Of a DNA stretch of 64,000 nucleotides, positions 1 to 11,669 are shown piece after piece (within the stretch, counting starts at the first letter, position 1; each line of letters begins with the position of its first letter). The notes under the pieces are model-generated. The model was given only the letters and a program-made list of their open reading frames with translations, searched no databases and was not told the DNA's origin. This stretch comes from Rhynchopus sp. YZ270_cl-10 (taxonomy: Eukaryota; Euglenozoa; Diplonemea; Diplonemida; Diplonemidae). The DNA lies in the NCBI GenBank assembly GCA_964035575.1, contig OZ037859.1, positions 124,001 to 188,000 of the forward strand. Direction: 5' to 3'. The position numbers were made by a program, and so were the translations under genes.

Positions 1-375
1 GAAAATAGCTCTTTTTTTATGTCCCTCAGAAGTTGTGCGTGTGGTAATCAGGACACACATCGCATCATAAGTGACGAGAAAGAAGTGGACATTTGTTTCG
101 TCTTCGGTTCTTATTGAATAACAGTATAATACTTCCACGATGCCATGACCCCTTTGAGGGTCAGTCCTTTTTTCCTACAGTTCGCTTTTGGTGACCGGCA
201 AATGCATGAAGCAACATTCCGGCACCAGAGACGCTGCTGCCTAGCATGAAGTTCGCGCTGTTTATTGTTTAAAATTTTAATAGCCGTAAAATTATTTCCT
301 CAAGCCAAAATCCTTCTAGGAGCGGAGTTTTAAGAATGCCATAATTGACGTCTGGAAATAATTGCAGTGGAGGTA

Positions 376-470
376 TTTTAGCCGGGTTTCCCACACAAAA
401 AATAATTACCGTGTAATTATAGGAAATAATTACACGGTAATTATTTTTTGTGTGGGAAACCCGGCTAAAA
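376..470. repeat. perfect 45-bp-arm palindrome with 5-nt spacer
   Basis: Bases 376-420 are the exact reverse complement of 426-470, separated by AGGAA. The outer ends read TTTTAGCCGGG and CCCGGCTAAAA. This could form a cruciform and resembles a foldback element or MITE. No clear target-site duplication is visible because the flank is A-rich. Confidence 0.9.
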
Positions 471-954
471 AAAAAATCGCGATTTTTTTTCTTTTTTTCT
501 TTTGTGAACACCCCGGGTTTGATACCTGTACCGCAGGCATTCCTCTGAGTCTAACGATTGATAATCAGAGCTCGGTTTGTTGTCAAAGACATCTTCCACC
601 ATGCATTGAGGAGGGTAAGACAGTGGTCGCAGTTTGTACTTGATAGCATTACAACATTTAACTTCTCCACGGGGGTCTTGGGCCGTTCACTCGGTTATAC
701 CTTGACCAGCGGAAGAGGCCTTTTTGGTCTCTAGAATATCCGGTATTCCCGAACGGAGGCACACTTTGTGTGTTACTACGACCTGGCAACTTCCAGCAGT
801 AGGTTAAGTAATGCTTTCTTGTAAATTGTTGGATCATTTATCTCCTCAGTGCATGAATGCCCCACGTGACTGGACACTTTTGTGTTTGTCAAGTGGACTG
901 TCTGGTCACTTCTCAGTGACTGGCGGGTTGGCTGTGGTTGCCCTGTCACGACTT

Positions 955-1183
955 ACCTGTGTACCTGTGTACCTGTGTACCTGTGTACCTGTGTACCTGT
1001 GTACCTGTGTACCTGTGTACCTGTGTACCTGTGTACCTGTGTACCTGTGTACCTGTGTACCTGTGTACCTGTGTACCTGTGTACCTGTGTACCTGTGTAC
1101 CTGTGTACCTGTGTACCTGTGTACCTGTGTACCTGTGTACCTGTGTACCTGTGTACCTGTGTACCTGTGTACCTGTGTACCTG
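955..1183. repeat. 8-bp tandem repeat (ACCTGTGT)n, about 28 copies
   Basis: The unit ACCTGTGT is repeated with almost no variation, then decays through CTGGGTGACTGGGTAC into unique sequence. Near-identity of the copies suggests recent expansion or ongoing homogenisation. Confidence 0.95.
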
Positions 1184-1344
1184 GGTGACTGGGTACGTAC
1201 CTGGGTAAATGTGACCAGGTGACCTGGTCAGACCTCTGACCAGCGCACCGTGACAGCACAGGCTGCCGAAAACGGATTTTGGCTTTCGGAAATAATTTTA
1301 CGGCAATTAAATATCAAATTCCATGCAATTATTTCACAGAAAAT

Positions 1345-1437
1345 TGCACTCGGAGGTGTATTTTTCACTCGTTTTGTTAATTGCACTCGCTGCGCTCGTG
1401 CAATTAACCACTCGTGAAAAAAACACCTCCTCGTAGC
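1345..1437. repeat. imperfect foldback, about 40-bp arms
   Basis: The arm at 1345-1386 and the arm at 1398-1437 are inverted copies (both contain GGAGGTGT and TTAATTGCAC on the relevant strand) around the loop TCGCTGCGCTC. It lies just beyond the 3' end of the transporter gene and may be a MITE or a 3'-UTR hairpin. Confidence 0.75.
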
Positions 1438-1555
1438 AATTATGGTGAAAGAATTGCATAGTAATTAAATACTATTTTTTTGATAGTGTAAAGTGTAATA
1501 ACGTAGTGTAGTTGCCTCGGTTGTGTTACCACAGTTGTGCAATCTCCACTTTCTT

Positions 1556-2471
1556 TTAAACCCATCGAGACAAAATAACGACCCTGTTTACCAGATACGA
1601 TCGAAACCGCAGAAAGAAACTTTGAAAACGAATATTTTACATACGTTACTTGGGCACCAAAGAACACCCCTGCACCCACAAGCACAAGGGAACGCATGCT
1701 GTTTGCCATGGCATGCGATATAGGCGTCAGGGCGGAGAGGGCAAAGAAGTTGCCAAGCTCCATTCCTGCGACGCCTGAGATGGAGAGGAGGGCTGTGCTC
1801 CATGGCACCACCACGTCGCCTGCTGCTGCGCTAGCGATGTACGTCTGCAGACGCGCACCCTCCTGCACAGACACGACCGGAAGAAACATCGCAATGGACA
1901 GCATCTGCAGCTTGATGAGCGACCCTGTTGGGTTGGCTGCGATACGCCGCTTCCCAAGGACCACCCGCAGGCTGTCCGCCAGCACGCACACGAACGCTGG
2001 CGACGCCTGCAGCATGTCTGCAACAAACTGCTCACTGTCGACCCCGTCAGCACTCATTGCGTAGGCCACGCCGCCAATCATCATTGCAATCGCTGTGGTG
2101 GAGGGCCATCTGTCTCCTGTCACGGCAAACGCGAGCAGGGCGGTCACAACGGCTGTCAAAGATTTGACGGTGTGTACGACAGGAATGCTGCTCCGCATTA
2201 AGGCAAATTTGTGAAGAAGATTCCCCAGGATCTGGCAGCACGACACCGGGAGGAGTTGTGCGGTAGATGCGGGTGGCGGCAGCGGCGTCGCTGGCTGCGT
2301 CTTGAGCGCACGGATCGTTAGCAGTGCACAAAGCTGTGCAACCATCCCCAACCATGTCGCCGTAAAGGGAAACACAAAGCCCTCTGCAAGCATCCGTTTC
2401 GTCCACACATTGTTCACCACACTACTGCCATACCAGAAGCACACCAGCCCTGCCACCTCAACAAACCCCAT
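1556..2471 (-). CDS. triose-phosphate/nucleotide-sugar transporter-like membrane protein
   Basis: A hydrophobic protein with about nine membrane segments in the pattern of the drug/metabolite transporter superfamily (TPT branch). The stretch PVVHTVKSLTAVVTALL near residue 100 matches the conserved TPT helix that lines the substrate path. Such proteins exchange phosphorylated sugars or sugar nucleotides across Golgi, ER or plastid membranes; the substrate cannot be read here. The start at 2471 lies 48 nt after a TTTTTTCACAG acceptor-like site. A GTATGT donor after residue VT suggests exons 1645-2471 and 1556-1583, giving 284 residues. The intron is AT-rich, unlike the exon. The resulting C-terminus lacks the usual tenth helix, so the 3' end is uncertain; another exon or read-through to the stop near 1440 is possible. 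Confidence 0.65.
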
Positions 2472-3045
2472 TTTGGAGAATCCCTCAAACAGGTTGTGAA
2501 CACGTGGGGTGTAAATCTGTGAAAAAAGGGGAAATTGAAACATTCAGAAAAGCGGGGAGACAACGCGTCAACACCTTCATCACCAGAACCGAAAGTGAGA
2601 AGTGAGAAACATGACCAAAGAAGCAACAGACCGGCAGACAGCAGGCACAGAATGATATATGGAAGAAGAGAAAGGTGGGGGGAGAGTTTTAATGCATATT
2701 GGCAAAAGTGTTCATCGTGGGTAGCAGTTTGCCTTTCCATATTTTTTTTGCGTTTTTTTTTTGTTTTTGTTTTTTCCCTTCGCTTTCCCCCCCGAATAAA
2801 CCCTTTTTTGGAGACTTTTTTTTTTGATAATTTGTTGGATTAGTGAAGCCGCCTAAAAGACAGTCTCCACCACTTTTCGTTTGTTTTCGTTGATACCCTC
2901 CTTTGTCCAACTTTTGTGTTTTTATCCTTTTTTTTTCCCTTTTTTTTCTGTTCGGTCGGGGAGAGAGGATCACCTCTCTTGAAAAAAAAAACAAGAACAG
3001 CTGTGGGGGGATTCAACCGAGGGGATGTAAATTTTGTATTTTTGG

Positions 3046-3118
3046 AAACTTGGTTGTATTAGTGTAGCCACCCTAGAGTGTGCTCCATTATACAGTTTGC
3101 CTTTCCATATTTTTTGTT
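3046..3118. repeat. dispersed repeat with TTGTATTAGTGTAG core
   Basis: The core TTGGTTGTATTAGTGTAG followed by a C-rich segment recurs at 7012-7035 and, shortened, at 7207-7245. Degenerate forms (GGATTAGTGAAGCCG and similar) are at 2832-2870 and 7547-7580. The 3' part AGTTTGCCTTTCCATATTTT is repeated at 2727-2750. All copies have the same orientation, opposite to the genes. Confidence 0.6.
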
Positions 3119-3962
3119 TGGTTTCTTGTGCAGTGTAAGGAAGAATAGAGAAAAAAAAAAACTTGAAAGTGTTGCAAAACTTTAAACACAGCACACAATC
3201 TTTTTACGGCTATACGTCCATGGTAAAGTGAGTTCGCCTACGGCTGTCACTCAGGCTTCCATTGTCGGGTGTACATTGCCTATCCAAAGAGGAGGATGAA
3301 AATAAAGTGCGCAACGTCACAAACGTGCGGCACGGAGAAGAAAATCATTGAAAAAGATGAACAAACCTCACAAAAAAAAAGGTGGGTAAGGAGGGCCTAC
3401 GCCTCACAAGGGCGCCACCTGCTCAGTTAGTCACCGTTATATGAAAAAAAAAAAAAAAACTTGACTTGAAAATTCAGAAATACAACAAAAAATAGAACAC
3501 GTAGGATGTATCTCGCGAGAGGCATACACCTATGAAAAGAAAATAAAAAATATGCTCAAGCCAGATGCAGCGAAGCTAGACTACGGTCAATTTTGTACAC
3601 AGAAACCAAGCGTAAAATAAGAAGCTAGAGGTAGGTACGGTCCATGGTTTAAAAATATTTTTGTTTTTTTGTTTTGTTTTGCATTTTTTGTTTTTTTTTT
3701 TCATCACACTTCACCAAAAAAAATATAGCCATATTCCTGTAATAGGCGATTCCACTTTCGCACAGGTTTTTTTTTTGTTGTTGCGTTGTTCTTCACCTTT
3801 CCCCATGCGAAAAAATGCACATGGCTACAGGGAAATAAACAAGCACCTTTTTTTTTTTGCCTCGATCCATAAAGGATAGTTCCGTCCACAAATCAAGGCT
3901 GTCCTTACATACGCATGCAAAACCTGCCTGGGTGTGTACTTTCACTTTCAGACTGAAGAGTC

Positions 3963-4005
3963 TGAAAGTGCACATGACTCACCGTACCGCGGACGCAGGC
4001 ATTTT
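3963..4005. repeat. dispersed GCCTC...GGACGCAGGC stem-loop repeat, copy 1
   Basis: Contains AAAGTGCACATGACTC, CACCGTACCGC and GGACGCAGGCA, matching the fuller copy at 14581-14636. Confidence 0.6.
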
Positions 4006-4201
4006 GAGAAGAAGGTTAGTACAATGATCCTATAAGCTGAGCCACCTATCTCACCTAAAAATAACAGTGTCTCAACAGAGTGTTGCGTAAGTCTAGTATG
4101 CTTTAGGCAGACATATCAGCCATTAAAAGAGCAGATAAGATACAAAGCGGACCAAAAAAAAAAGCCGTTTTTTCTCCGTTCAGTTAGTTTCCTTTTTTTG
4201 T

Positions 4202-6502
4202 TTACAAGTCCTTTGGTGCAGCCTTCGCACCGAGCAATCTTGTGAGGTCTGCTTCGCCAACCTCACGCTTCTCCAAGAGCTCCTTCGCCACGGCATCCAA
4301 CTGTAAAAAGTATGGTACGTATAGAAACAAAGTGACGTTGATATAGTGGAAACGCCTCTGGGACGCAGGCACGGAACATCAGCATACCTTCGATTTGTTG
4401 TCCTTGAGAAGCTTGATGCATCGTGCGTGGCATGCGTCCACAATGGCTTTGGCCTGTGTGTGTGTGTGTTTGATAACGGGTTCTTTACAACTTTATCGAT
4501 AATCAAGTACAAGAAACACCAACACAAAAGAAGGAGGAAAAGGAAAAAATCGACATCAAAAGCGAAATTGAAGAAGAGGAAGTACAAAAAAAGCAAGCCG
4601 GCCGCAAAGAACATTATTGCATACCTCCTTTTCGGCGTTGGTCTTAAGCGAGTCGGAGATCTGCGAGAAGGCACGTCCTTTGGATTCGGACTGCTGGTTG
4701 ACAGAGATGTGTCCGAGGTCGGACATTCCGAACATGAGGACCTGGCTCTGTGCTGCCTCGAAGGCACGCTGGAGGTCGTCCTGTGCACCTGTCGTGAGGT
4801 CGTTGAAGAAGATGGTCTCCGCACAGCGTCCACCTAGCAACACCACAATCTGGTCCTGCAGGAACTGCTGCGTCTTGGGGTCCAGCTCCTCGGGTTGGCG
4901 GAACTGTGTGTACCCACCTGCACGCCCACGCGGGACAACACTGACCTTCACAACAGAGCTCTGCGTCTCAAGAAGCCACTGCGCAACAGTGTGCCCCGCC
5001 TCGTGGTATGCGACACGCTTCAGTGCAGGCGCAGTCATGCGCTGTCTGTGCTTCTTCCCAATCAGAACGTTGTCCAGTGCCTCCGTCACGTGAGTCTCTG
5101 TCACATAGCTTGCCCCGCTCCGTGCCGCAACAATCGCAGCCTCGTTGGAAACAGCGGAGATGGTCGCTGGTGTGACACCCGGTGTGCGTGCAGCAAGGCG
5201 TGCAGGCATCGTCGCCGCACTCTCGACGTCCTCCGCAGAGGGCGCGACGGAGAAGGCGTTGCTCTGCGTGTCGACAGGCTGCAGAAGCTTCTTCAGGTCT
5301 TGGATCTGCTTCTCAAGCACCTCCTCCATGTTCTGCTTTGCCTCCGTCGTCTTGTCGCTCTTCTCAAGCTCCTCAACCTGCTTCTCAAGCTTCTCCAGTT
5401 CCTTTTGCTTGGCTTCGCGTTCTGCTGGCTTGAGCGCCTTTTTGGCGCGTTCTTTGCGGTCTTGTTCGACCTTTTCTTGCTTTTCTGCGAAGTTTGCTCC
5501 GGTTACGATCTTTTTGAGGTAGTACGTGAAGAGGTCGGTACGCGCACGCTCGTCTGGCACGGGGATCTCTATTTTTCTGTCGAAACGTCCTGCACGCACG
5601 AGGGCACTGTCGAGCGCATCAGGGTGGTTGGTGGCTGCGAATACGACAACGTTGTCCTTTGTGCCCATGCCGTCCATCTCTGCGAGCAGGGCGTTTGTCG
5701 TTCTGTTCTCCTCACCACCGATGCCGCCGTCGCCACCACCACTACGCTTGCCACCAACTGCGTCAAGCTCGTCGATGAAGATGACTGCGGGTGCGTGCTT
5801 CTTCGCCTCCTCGAAGAGCTCACGCACACGCTTCGGCCCGCTCCCTCCGAAGATCTCAATGAAGTCCGCACCACCACACGAGAAGAACGTCACACCCGCC
5901 TCCCCTGCAATCGCCTTCGCGAGAAGGGTCTTTCCGGTTCCAGGCTTTCCGGTCAAGAGCGCACCTCTTGGGAGACGCGCACCAAGCTCCTGGTACTGCG
6001 TGGGGTTCTTGAGGAAGTCGACGTACTCTTGCACCTCCTCTTTGGCTTCTTCGATGCCGATGACGTCCTCGAATTTGGTGTCTTTGATGGTAAGGCGGAA
6101 GTCACGCTTTTTGATGGGGTTCATTTGGTCCATCATTTGTGACATCATTTTTGATCCGCCTGGTGCAGTGGCGCCTTTGTTCATACGGTACAGGATGTAG
6201 AGGGGAATACCGAGGAAGATACCCGCATTCAGCACTGCCGACGCGACGCTGGCAGCAGGGCTTGACGTACGCCCCCCCGAGGAGTCGCGCACCCCCTGCT
6301 GGTAACCCTCATGGAACTCCGGTCCCTTCCCGCCTGCGCCCTGCATTGTCTGCACATTGTAGTTGCTGCCCTGCGGGTAGTACGTCTGCTGCGGTGGTGC
6401 CTGTGGTGTCCACTGCTGCTGCTGGTTGGGGTAGCCCTGCGGCTGGTTCCAATTACTGTTAGGGTTGTTGTTGTTGTTGTTGGTGCTGTACTCTCCAGAC
6501 AT
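4202..6502 (-). CDS. FtsH/m-AAA-type mitochondrial metalloprotease
   Basis: ATP-dependent zinc protease that degrades misfolded inner-membrane proteins and processes imported ones. Three exons: 4625-6502, 4388-4453, 4202-4300 (680 aa); donors GTATGC, acceptors AG, phase 0 throughout. A Gln/Asn/Pro-rich N-terminus (1-60) is followed by one membrane helix at 88-106, then the AAA module: Walker A GKPGTGKT 185-192, Walker B IFIDELDA 241-248, GGSGPKRVR 219-227. The zinc site HEAGH is at 500-504. Residues about 338-430 are a highly charged coiled-coil insert in the AAA lid, which I do not know from the family. Canonical m-AAA subunits have two helices and an intermembrane-space domain between them; only the second helix is evident. 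The start lies about 60 nt after a CCCCTTCACAG acceptor. No clear mitochondrial presequence is seen, so the location is inferred from the family. Intron 2 contains a dispersed repeat. Confidence 0.93.
4325..4375. repeat. dispersed GCCTC...GGACGCAGGC repeat inside FtsH intron 2
   Basis: Carries AACAAAGTGACGTTGATA and CGCCTCTGGGACGCAGGCAC, close to the copy at 38133-38220. It makes up over half of the 87-nt intron (4301-4387). Confidence 0.75.
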
Positions 6503-6803
6503 TGTGGTGTATGGGGGTGGGGTGGTGGGGTGGGGGGGGGGGGAGTTCTGCTGTGAAGGGGAAAGGTATGTAGGGGAGTAAAGTGAGGGGGGGGGTAGAT
6601 GACTCTCTGATGAGGAAGAAAAAATAGGGTATTTTGCTGTATTATTTTTGACAGAAGGGGGGTGTCGGAAGGGTGGTAATGTTGAAGAAAAAATTGAAAG
6701 AAAAAAGTGTGAGATGATCCTGAGCATCGTGTGCTTTCTGTCAATAAAGGTTGTAGAAATAAAAAAGCTAGATGGGAAAGTGGAGAAGAAAAAAGACCCA
6801 CCC

Positions 6804-6828
6804 CACACACACACACACACACACACAT
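6804..6828. repeat. (CA)n microsatellite
   Basis: About 12 CA units; a second tract of about 8 units lies at 6872-6888. Confidence 0.95.
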
Positions 6829-7932
6829 TGGGGCCATATTCTGAGCAAGAATTACCCCTACTAGTTATCAAACACACACACACACACATCCCACTTCTCT
6901 CTGTGTTTTTTTTTCCTGTCTTTTTCAGAAATAATATTCGAAAGAAAACAAAAAACAGAATTTTTTTTCCCGCAAGAGAGGAGAGGAGAGGGGGGAACCA
7001 CCGACTTTTGAAAACTTGGTTGTATTAGTGTAGACTGATTGAAGGGGTTTGCTTTTTTCGCAGTTGTCATTTTTGGTTTGTTTTGGTAATTTTCATCAAA
7101 CTTGTTTTATTTTTCTTTTTTTTAAAAAGGTATTTTGTTTGCTTGTTTTTTTGTTGTTATTCTTATTTGGTATGTGGTTTAAAAATCCACCTTTTATTTT
7201 CCCTAGCCTTGTATTAGTGTAGACACCCGAGGATGAACTCCACTATGATTTTTATTGGAGTATCACCCCCTTTTTTTTGTTCGATTCGTTCTGTTTCTGG
7301 GTTCGTTTTTTTTCTTCTTTTTCTTCTGCAATATTCGTTTTCGTTGTATCGACAATCACCCACCAAGGTAAGGGTATTGTACGCTTAGGTCACCCTTTGA
7401 AAAGGATACAGACTAATTTTTCTTTTACAGTAAGACAACAAACATCGGTGGGGGTAAAAACCCCTCCTTAGAGTTTTTGAAATCCTAAAATCCACCTGAG
7501 TTATTACCCACACCGGTGTCTGTTCTCTTACTGTCGATAATCTGTTCGTTTAGTGAAGCCGACATTCAGACAGCCTTTCAACGTAGTGGAAAGGCGTGCA
7601 TCTCGGATTATCCCCTGTTTTTTTTCCATTCACTTCTATTATTAAACACTCTACAATAGTAGTGCAGCTTTCCAAGGCACCTGAGAGTGTCTCAACACTA
7701 TTACCTTTTATTTTACTCTAAAAGGAGCGAGTAAGCGAAGCACGCTGACTGCTCAAATTCCCCCCCATTGACACATAGTACTATACAATAGCTACATAGG
7801 CACAGAAAACGAGGTGTTCAAACAGCACCGTACCTATGGCCACACGAACATAATGCACAAAAAAAAAAATACATACACAACTCTGCCGCTAACAGGTGAA
7901 TAAAAAAAACCAACAAATACTGTAGAGAAGCT

Positions 7933-7969
7933 AGTGAGATGACCTGAGCTTCTTGTGTTCAGTCGCGTA
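7933..7969. repeat. stem-loop repeat, AAGATGA...GTCACCTT family
   Basis: Arms GATGACCTGAGC and GTTCAGTCGC around TTCTTGT. The inner stem CTGAGC/GTTCAG differs from CTAAGC/GCTTAG elsewhere but still pairs, allowing one G-U. Confidence 0.6.
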
Positions 7970-7990
7970 AGGGGGGAAAAGAATATGTTT

Positions 7991-8024
7991 ACTAAGGTGA
8001 ACCTAAGCCTCTCGTACTTCCGTT
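7991..8024. repeat. stem-loop repeat, decayed copy
   Basis: AAGGTGAACCTAAGCCTCTCGT matches the copy at 45741 on the left arm and loop; the right arm has decayed. Confidence 0.5.
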
Positions 8025-8255
8025 TTGTTTATAAAAAATGTGAAGAAAGCATCCTTGACGGGGACGGCTAGCGGCACATGAAAACGTGAGAAGCGTGGAC
8101 CTTTGTTGCTAAGCCGTAAAGGGTCACATCGACTGACCATTTTGTTGACAAACCTGAAGAGAGGCAGGCTCTAACTTCGATTAGTCTTCCGAGCAGGGTA
8201 CAGTGATGACATTCAGACATGCAATTTGGACCACAATGAAAAAGAAGAAAAAGAG

Positions 8256-8300
8256 AGAAAAAGTTGGTAAGATGACCCAAAGCCGTATGGGTCACCTCAT
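8256..8300. repeat. stem-loop repeat, AAGATGA...GTCACCTT family
   Basis: GGTAAGATGACCC and GGGTCACCTC are inverted around AAAGCCGTAT, giving a longer stem than most copies. Confidence 0.65.
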
Positions 8301-9074
8301 GATCGCAATAAAAAGGTGTTTTGAAAATGTGTGGAAAAACCGAACCCCATAAAAATGTTTGAAAGAAAAAAGACTTGAAAGACTCAGGCGCGCATCAGGC
8401 ACGTATCTAAAGAGGGAAAAAAAAAACAATACTGAAGGAAAACGAAGACAGTGCTCGCATCTTGGATGAGTGGGAAACTCACCACCGCCATGGGGTTTTG
8501 GATTTGGGGAAGTCGTGAATGCCGAGCGGGTTGGTATGGGTAGATATAGCACTTTGGGAGTTCTTTTTTTTGTCCCGGTTTTTTGTATTTTATTCTAGTT
8601 TTCGTTTTTTTCATTTTTCGTTTTTTTTCGTTTTCATAAAAGAACGCGCCTTTTTCAACCTCATTTTATGGATTTAACTACGAAGCAGAATTAATACAAA
8701 AAAAGCTTCTTTTTACCGCTAAATACAAGGTTCGAAAAAGGTTCGAAGAAATGCATGAGTGACGTCTTCAGTCAAATCACGCACAAAATAGTGAAGGACG
8801 AACGGGCATATGAACATACACAAATGTGGGCAATGTTTTTCGCTATGAGTTTCAAAACACATTTCACACACATTTTTTTTTTGTACCATACCCGCCGGAT
8901 GACCCAACTGACACAAGACACTTTACACATCTAAAAAAAGGCAGAAGCTTATTTTTCATAAAGGTCAGGACAGACGAAATAGTGATATTTTTGACATTTT
9001 TCAACTATCCGCCATAAAAGCACGGACCTAGGTGTCTAACTGTTTGTGAATATTTTGAGGCAAAGGGAGAGAAA

Positions 9075-9134
9075 AAAAAGTTGACTTGAAATACAACAGC
9101 CCGCTCGTGAATAGTGTACCTTTGGTACAATGAC
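9075..9134. repeat. dispersed repeat AAGTTGACTTGAAATACA...GTGTACC
   Basis: An A-run, then GTTGACTTGAAATACA, CCGCTCGTGA and AGTGTACCT. A second copy lies at 55134-55186 with few differences. Confidence 0.7.
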
Positions 9135-10185
9135 CGGGGTGTACCGGGAACCCCAACCATGCAGTCCTACATCCATTTCGTGGTTGAATGGTGATCATTT
9201 GCGAACAGGGTAATTAGGCCTGATTTGGGGTCCGGTTGGTAAAAAAGGTAAAATTTTATTTCATATACTTTCTTTACTGAACGAAAAGAAAGCATGAAAT
9301 GTAAACGCGTATCGTGGGATGCAGACACGTCAAAAATAATGACAGAAAACAAAAGAGAAGTTGTAAGTACAAACGCTTCGCCGTACACCGGACGGCAGAG
9401 CACTCAAAATAAGGAGAGAACAGAATAAACCGATCTGAGGCTCGCGCTAGCTTTCCCACAATCGGTCAAAGAAAAATAATATTTGAATGATGGGTAGTCC
9501 TCGCGGGTCACCCCCAAAAAAAGTCAGTTTGGGCACACAGTTGTTGTGGCATTTTAAGAAAAAGAGTTGAGGATCAGAGGGGATACGGGGGTTTTTTGCA
9601 CCGAGAAGAGACGCTGCAAAATACGGGTGGAGGTGGTGCCTGTTGTGATGGAGAATTATCACAATACAGCCACCACTTGGTAGGGGTTCCCCTCTTGCCT
9701 CAGTTGCGAAACATTACCTAAAATTTTCCATGAAGCCAAAGGTCTTCGGAATAGGCGCAAAAAAATCGTTTACAGTAACAAAAAAAGGAAATATAAGAAA
9801 GGGAGAGAAAGAACCGTCCATCTACTGTGTATGCGTTGTTTTATATATTCCTTGCAGCATGCGCCGCCACGTATTTCGTTCGTTTCCACACAACCAAAAC
9901 CAACTGTTCCTTTTTGACAATATGCTGTCACAGCTGCTTGTCCAGTTGTTTTTTTTTGGTTTAGGAAAACATCAGTTCAAAAAAAAAAAGGTTGGTAACG
10001 TGCAAAACTCTTGGATTCAGACATACAAAAGAGATATCGGTACTTGATGAAAAAGCCCATGGGCAGAGACATAAAAAACTGTGCGTTAAGCAGTTGGGAG
10101 AGAGATTGTATCCTCATCTGGGACACAAACATGTATTAATAAAATGTGACGTTCGCAGCACCTCAAATGAATGAGAAAACTCAAC

Positions 10186-10297
10186 TGGTGTTACGGAGGG
10201 GGCCTATATTGACACGTCCTTGACACGTCCTCGACATGTCCTTGACACGTCCTTGACACGTCCTTGACATGTCCTTGACAGTTGTCCCGTAACACCA
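10186..10297. mobile_element. 112-bp TIR element with tandem-repeat core, TSD TCAAC
   Basis: Perfect 11-bp terminal inverted repeats (TGGTGTTACGG / CCGTAACACCA) are flanked by a 5-bp duplication TCAAC (10181-10185 and 10298-10302). The interior is mostly a 12-bp tandem repeat, CCTTGACACGTC, about six copies. Too short to code for anything, so non-autonomous. It shares its ends, TSD length and interior style with the element at 28545-28615. Confidence 0.88.
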
Positions 10298-11669
10298 TCA
10301 ACGGATGCAAAAACAACATCCGACAGGAAAATGGAAATTGTGTGAACTTGGAAAACGAGCGCGTCGTTTTGTTTTGGTATCGATGTAAAAAAACAAACAC
10401 CGTTTTACCCCAAAAAACCAAAAAAGTTGGGCCACCAATAGAGCTAGAAACATCAATGGAGGTAAATACTCGACGGTAAAACAATACCTGAAATATCGTA
10501 GTCTTCCTGCCCTGTGTTTCTTTGCGCTACTAATACAACTTGGAGATGATGTGAACACGTAGCATGCACACCGACTGTTACAGTACAGTCAAGAAAAAAA
10601 AAATGTCGTTGTGAGTTGCCAAGAACCCTTGTGGGTTATGTGATACCTCACAACATCTAGGAATACCCAAAGGGTTTTTTTGAACAGAAAAATGTGAGAG
10701 CAAAGAAAAAAAAGAAACTTTAAAAAGAAGCATCTCGTGCTTATCTGTCACAATAAACCAAAGGGACGAAACCCCCAAACACTCCACATATTTTTTTCAC
10801 AACCGTAGTTTGGGAGAAAAACGTCGACGTTCAATTAAAAAAAACGACGTTTTCCGTTACGATACGCGAATCTCAAACAACACCTCATTTAAAGTGAGTT
10901 CGATTACATACTGCTCTCGTTGAAATGTGCACTACCGCGTGAGGACTGCGGCGACTGTATGCATACTTACTTACTTGGTTAAAACCTGGACAACTGTGTT
11001 CGGTCAAACTGAGTATTTGATAAAATTTTACGCGGGAAAGACAAAAAAAAAAAAGTACTATTTGCTGTGACACGCAACACACTAGAAGCTTTTGTTAGAG
11101 TCGAATGTGAAATGAATAGAGAAACACGAAAGACGGACACATCCTTCAAAGGGAATATCGAGCTAACCGATAAAATACCGGCATTCATTTTTTTTAACCT
11201 ATTTTCCAATCATGTATGATCGTATACTCAACGGAACTGCAAAGACAGATACACCCTTTACTGCAACACGATCGAGAGGGCGGTCGGCAAGGTTGCTTTT
11301 TACAACACAAAAAGAAACGTTTGACACCAAAACAAACCATAATATTATAAACAAAAACGGAAGCACTTTTAGACAAAAAAAAGCAGTGCAGATTTTTTAA
11401 AAAACGCCGTGGCTGGCGTGCTGACAAACAGTAAGTTTCATATACTTTCAAAAGAGAAAGTACAGATTAATATAACTTCTCAGACAGACAGGATGAGAGA
11501 GGTTCATCCTGGGTCCCTACTACCCCTTTTTTACTAATTAGTTGAGTCCCCAAGACGCCAACCTGTACAGAAAAATAACTAAAACCCGCAGGAAACAAAG
11601 AGAAATGCCGGAACTCTAACCTTAAGTTAGAGAGCTCGGTGCGAACTGAAAGATAGGTACAAACGGGCC

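Larger units (their letters stand above)
1..1555. other. gene-free region downstream of the transporter gene
   Basis: No convincing gene is seen on either strand. The stretch holds a 95-bp near-perfect palindrome, a long 8-bp tandem repeat and an imperfect foldback, each listed separately. Open frames over the tandem repeat exist only because an 8-bp unit leaves all frames free of stops. Confidence 0.7.
2472..4201. other. AT-rich spacer with homopolymer runs and dispersed repeats
   Basis: Runs of A and T of 9-16 bases dominate and no gene is seen. A repeat carrying TTGTATTAGTGTAGCC lies at 3046-3118. A second spacer repeat lies at 3963-4005. Confidence 0.6.
6503..11669. other. 5.2-kb gene-free spacer rich in small repeats
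   Basis: No protein or RNA gene could be supported. The first part has (CA)n tracts at 6804-6828 and 6872-6888. The middle holds several stem-loop repeats (7933-8300, 9075-9134), and a 112-bp inverted-repeat element lies at 10186-10297. This is the largest gap between genes in the window. Confidence 0.6.

Noticed and set aside
811-1259. Four overlapping open frames of 94-125 codons on both strands
   Set aside because: They exist only because an 8-bp repeat without stops is read in every frame; the products are pure period-8 repeats.
4895-6142. 415-codon plus-strand frame opposite the FtsH gene, and similar long plus-strand frames opposite other genes
   Set aside because: Antisense shadows of GC-rich coding sequence; no motif of their own, while the minus strand has clear domains.
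10204-10277. CRISPR-like regular repeat
   Set aside because: The 12-bp units are contiguous without spacers and lie inside a small eukaryotic TIR element.
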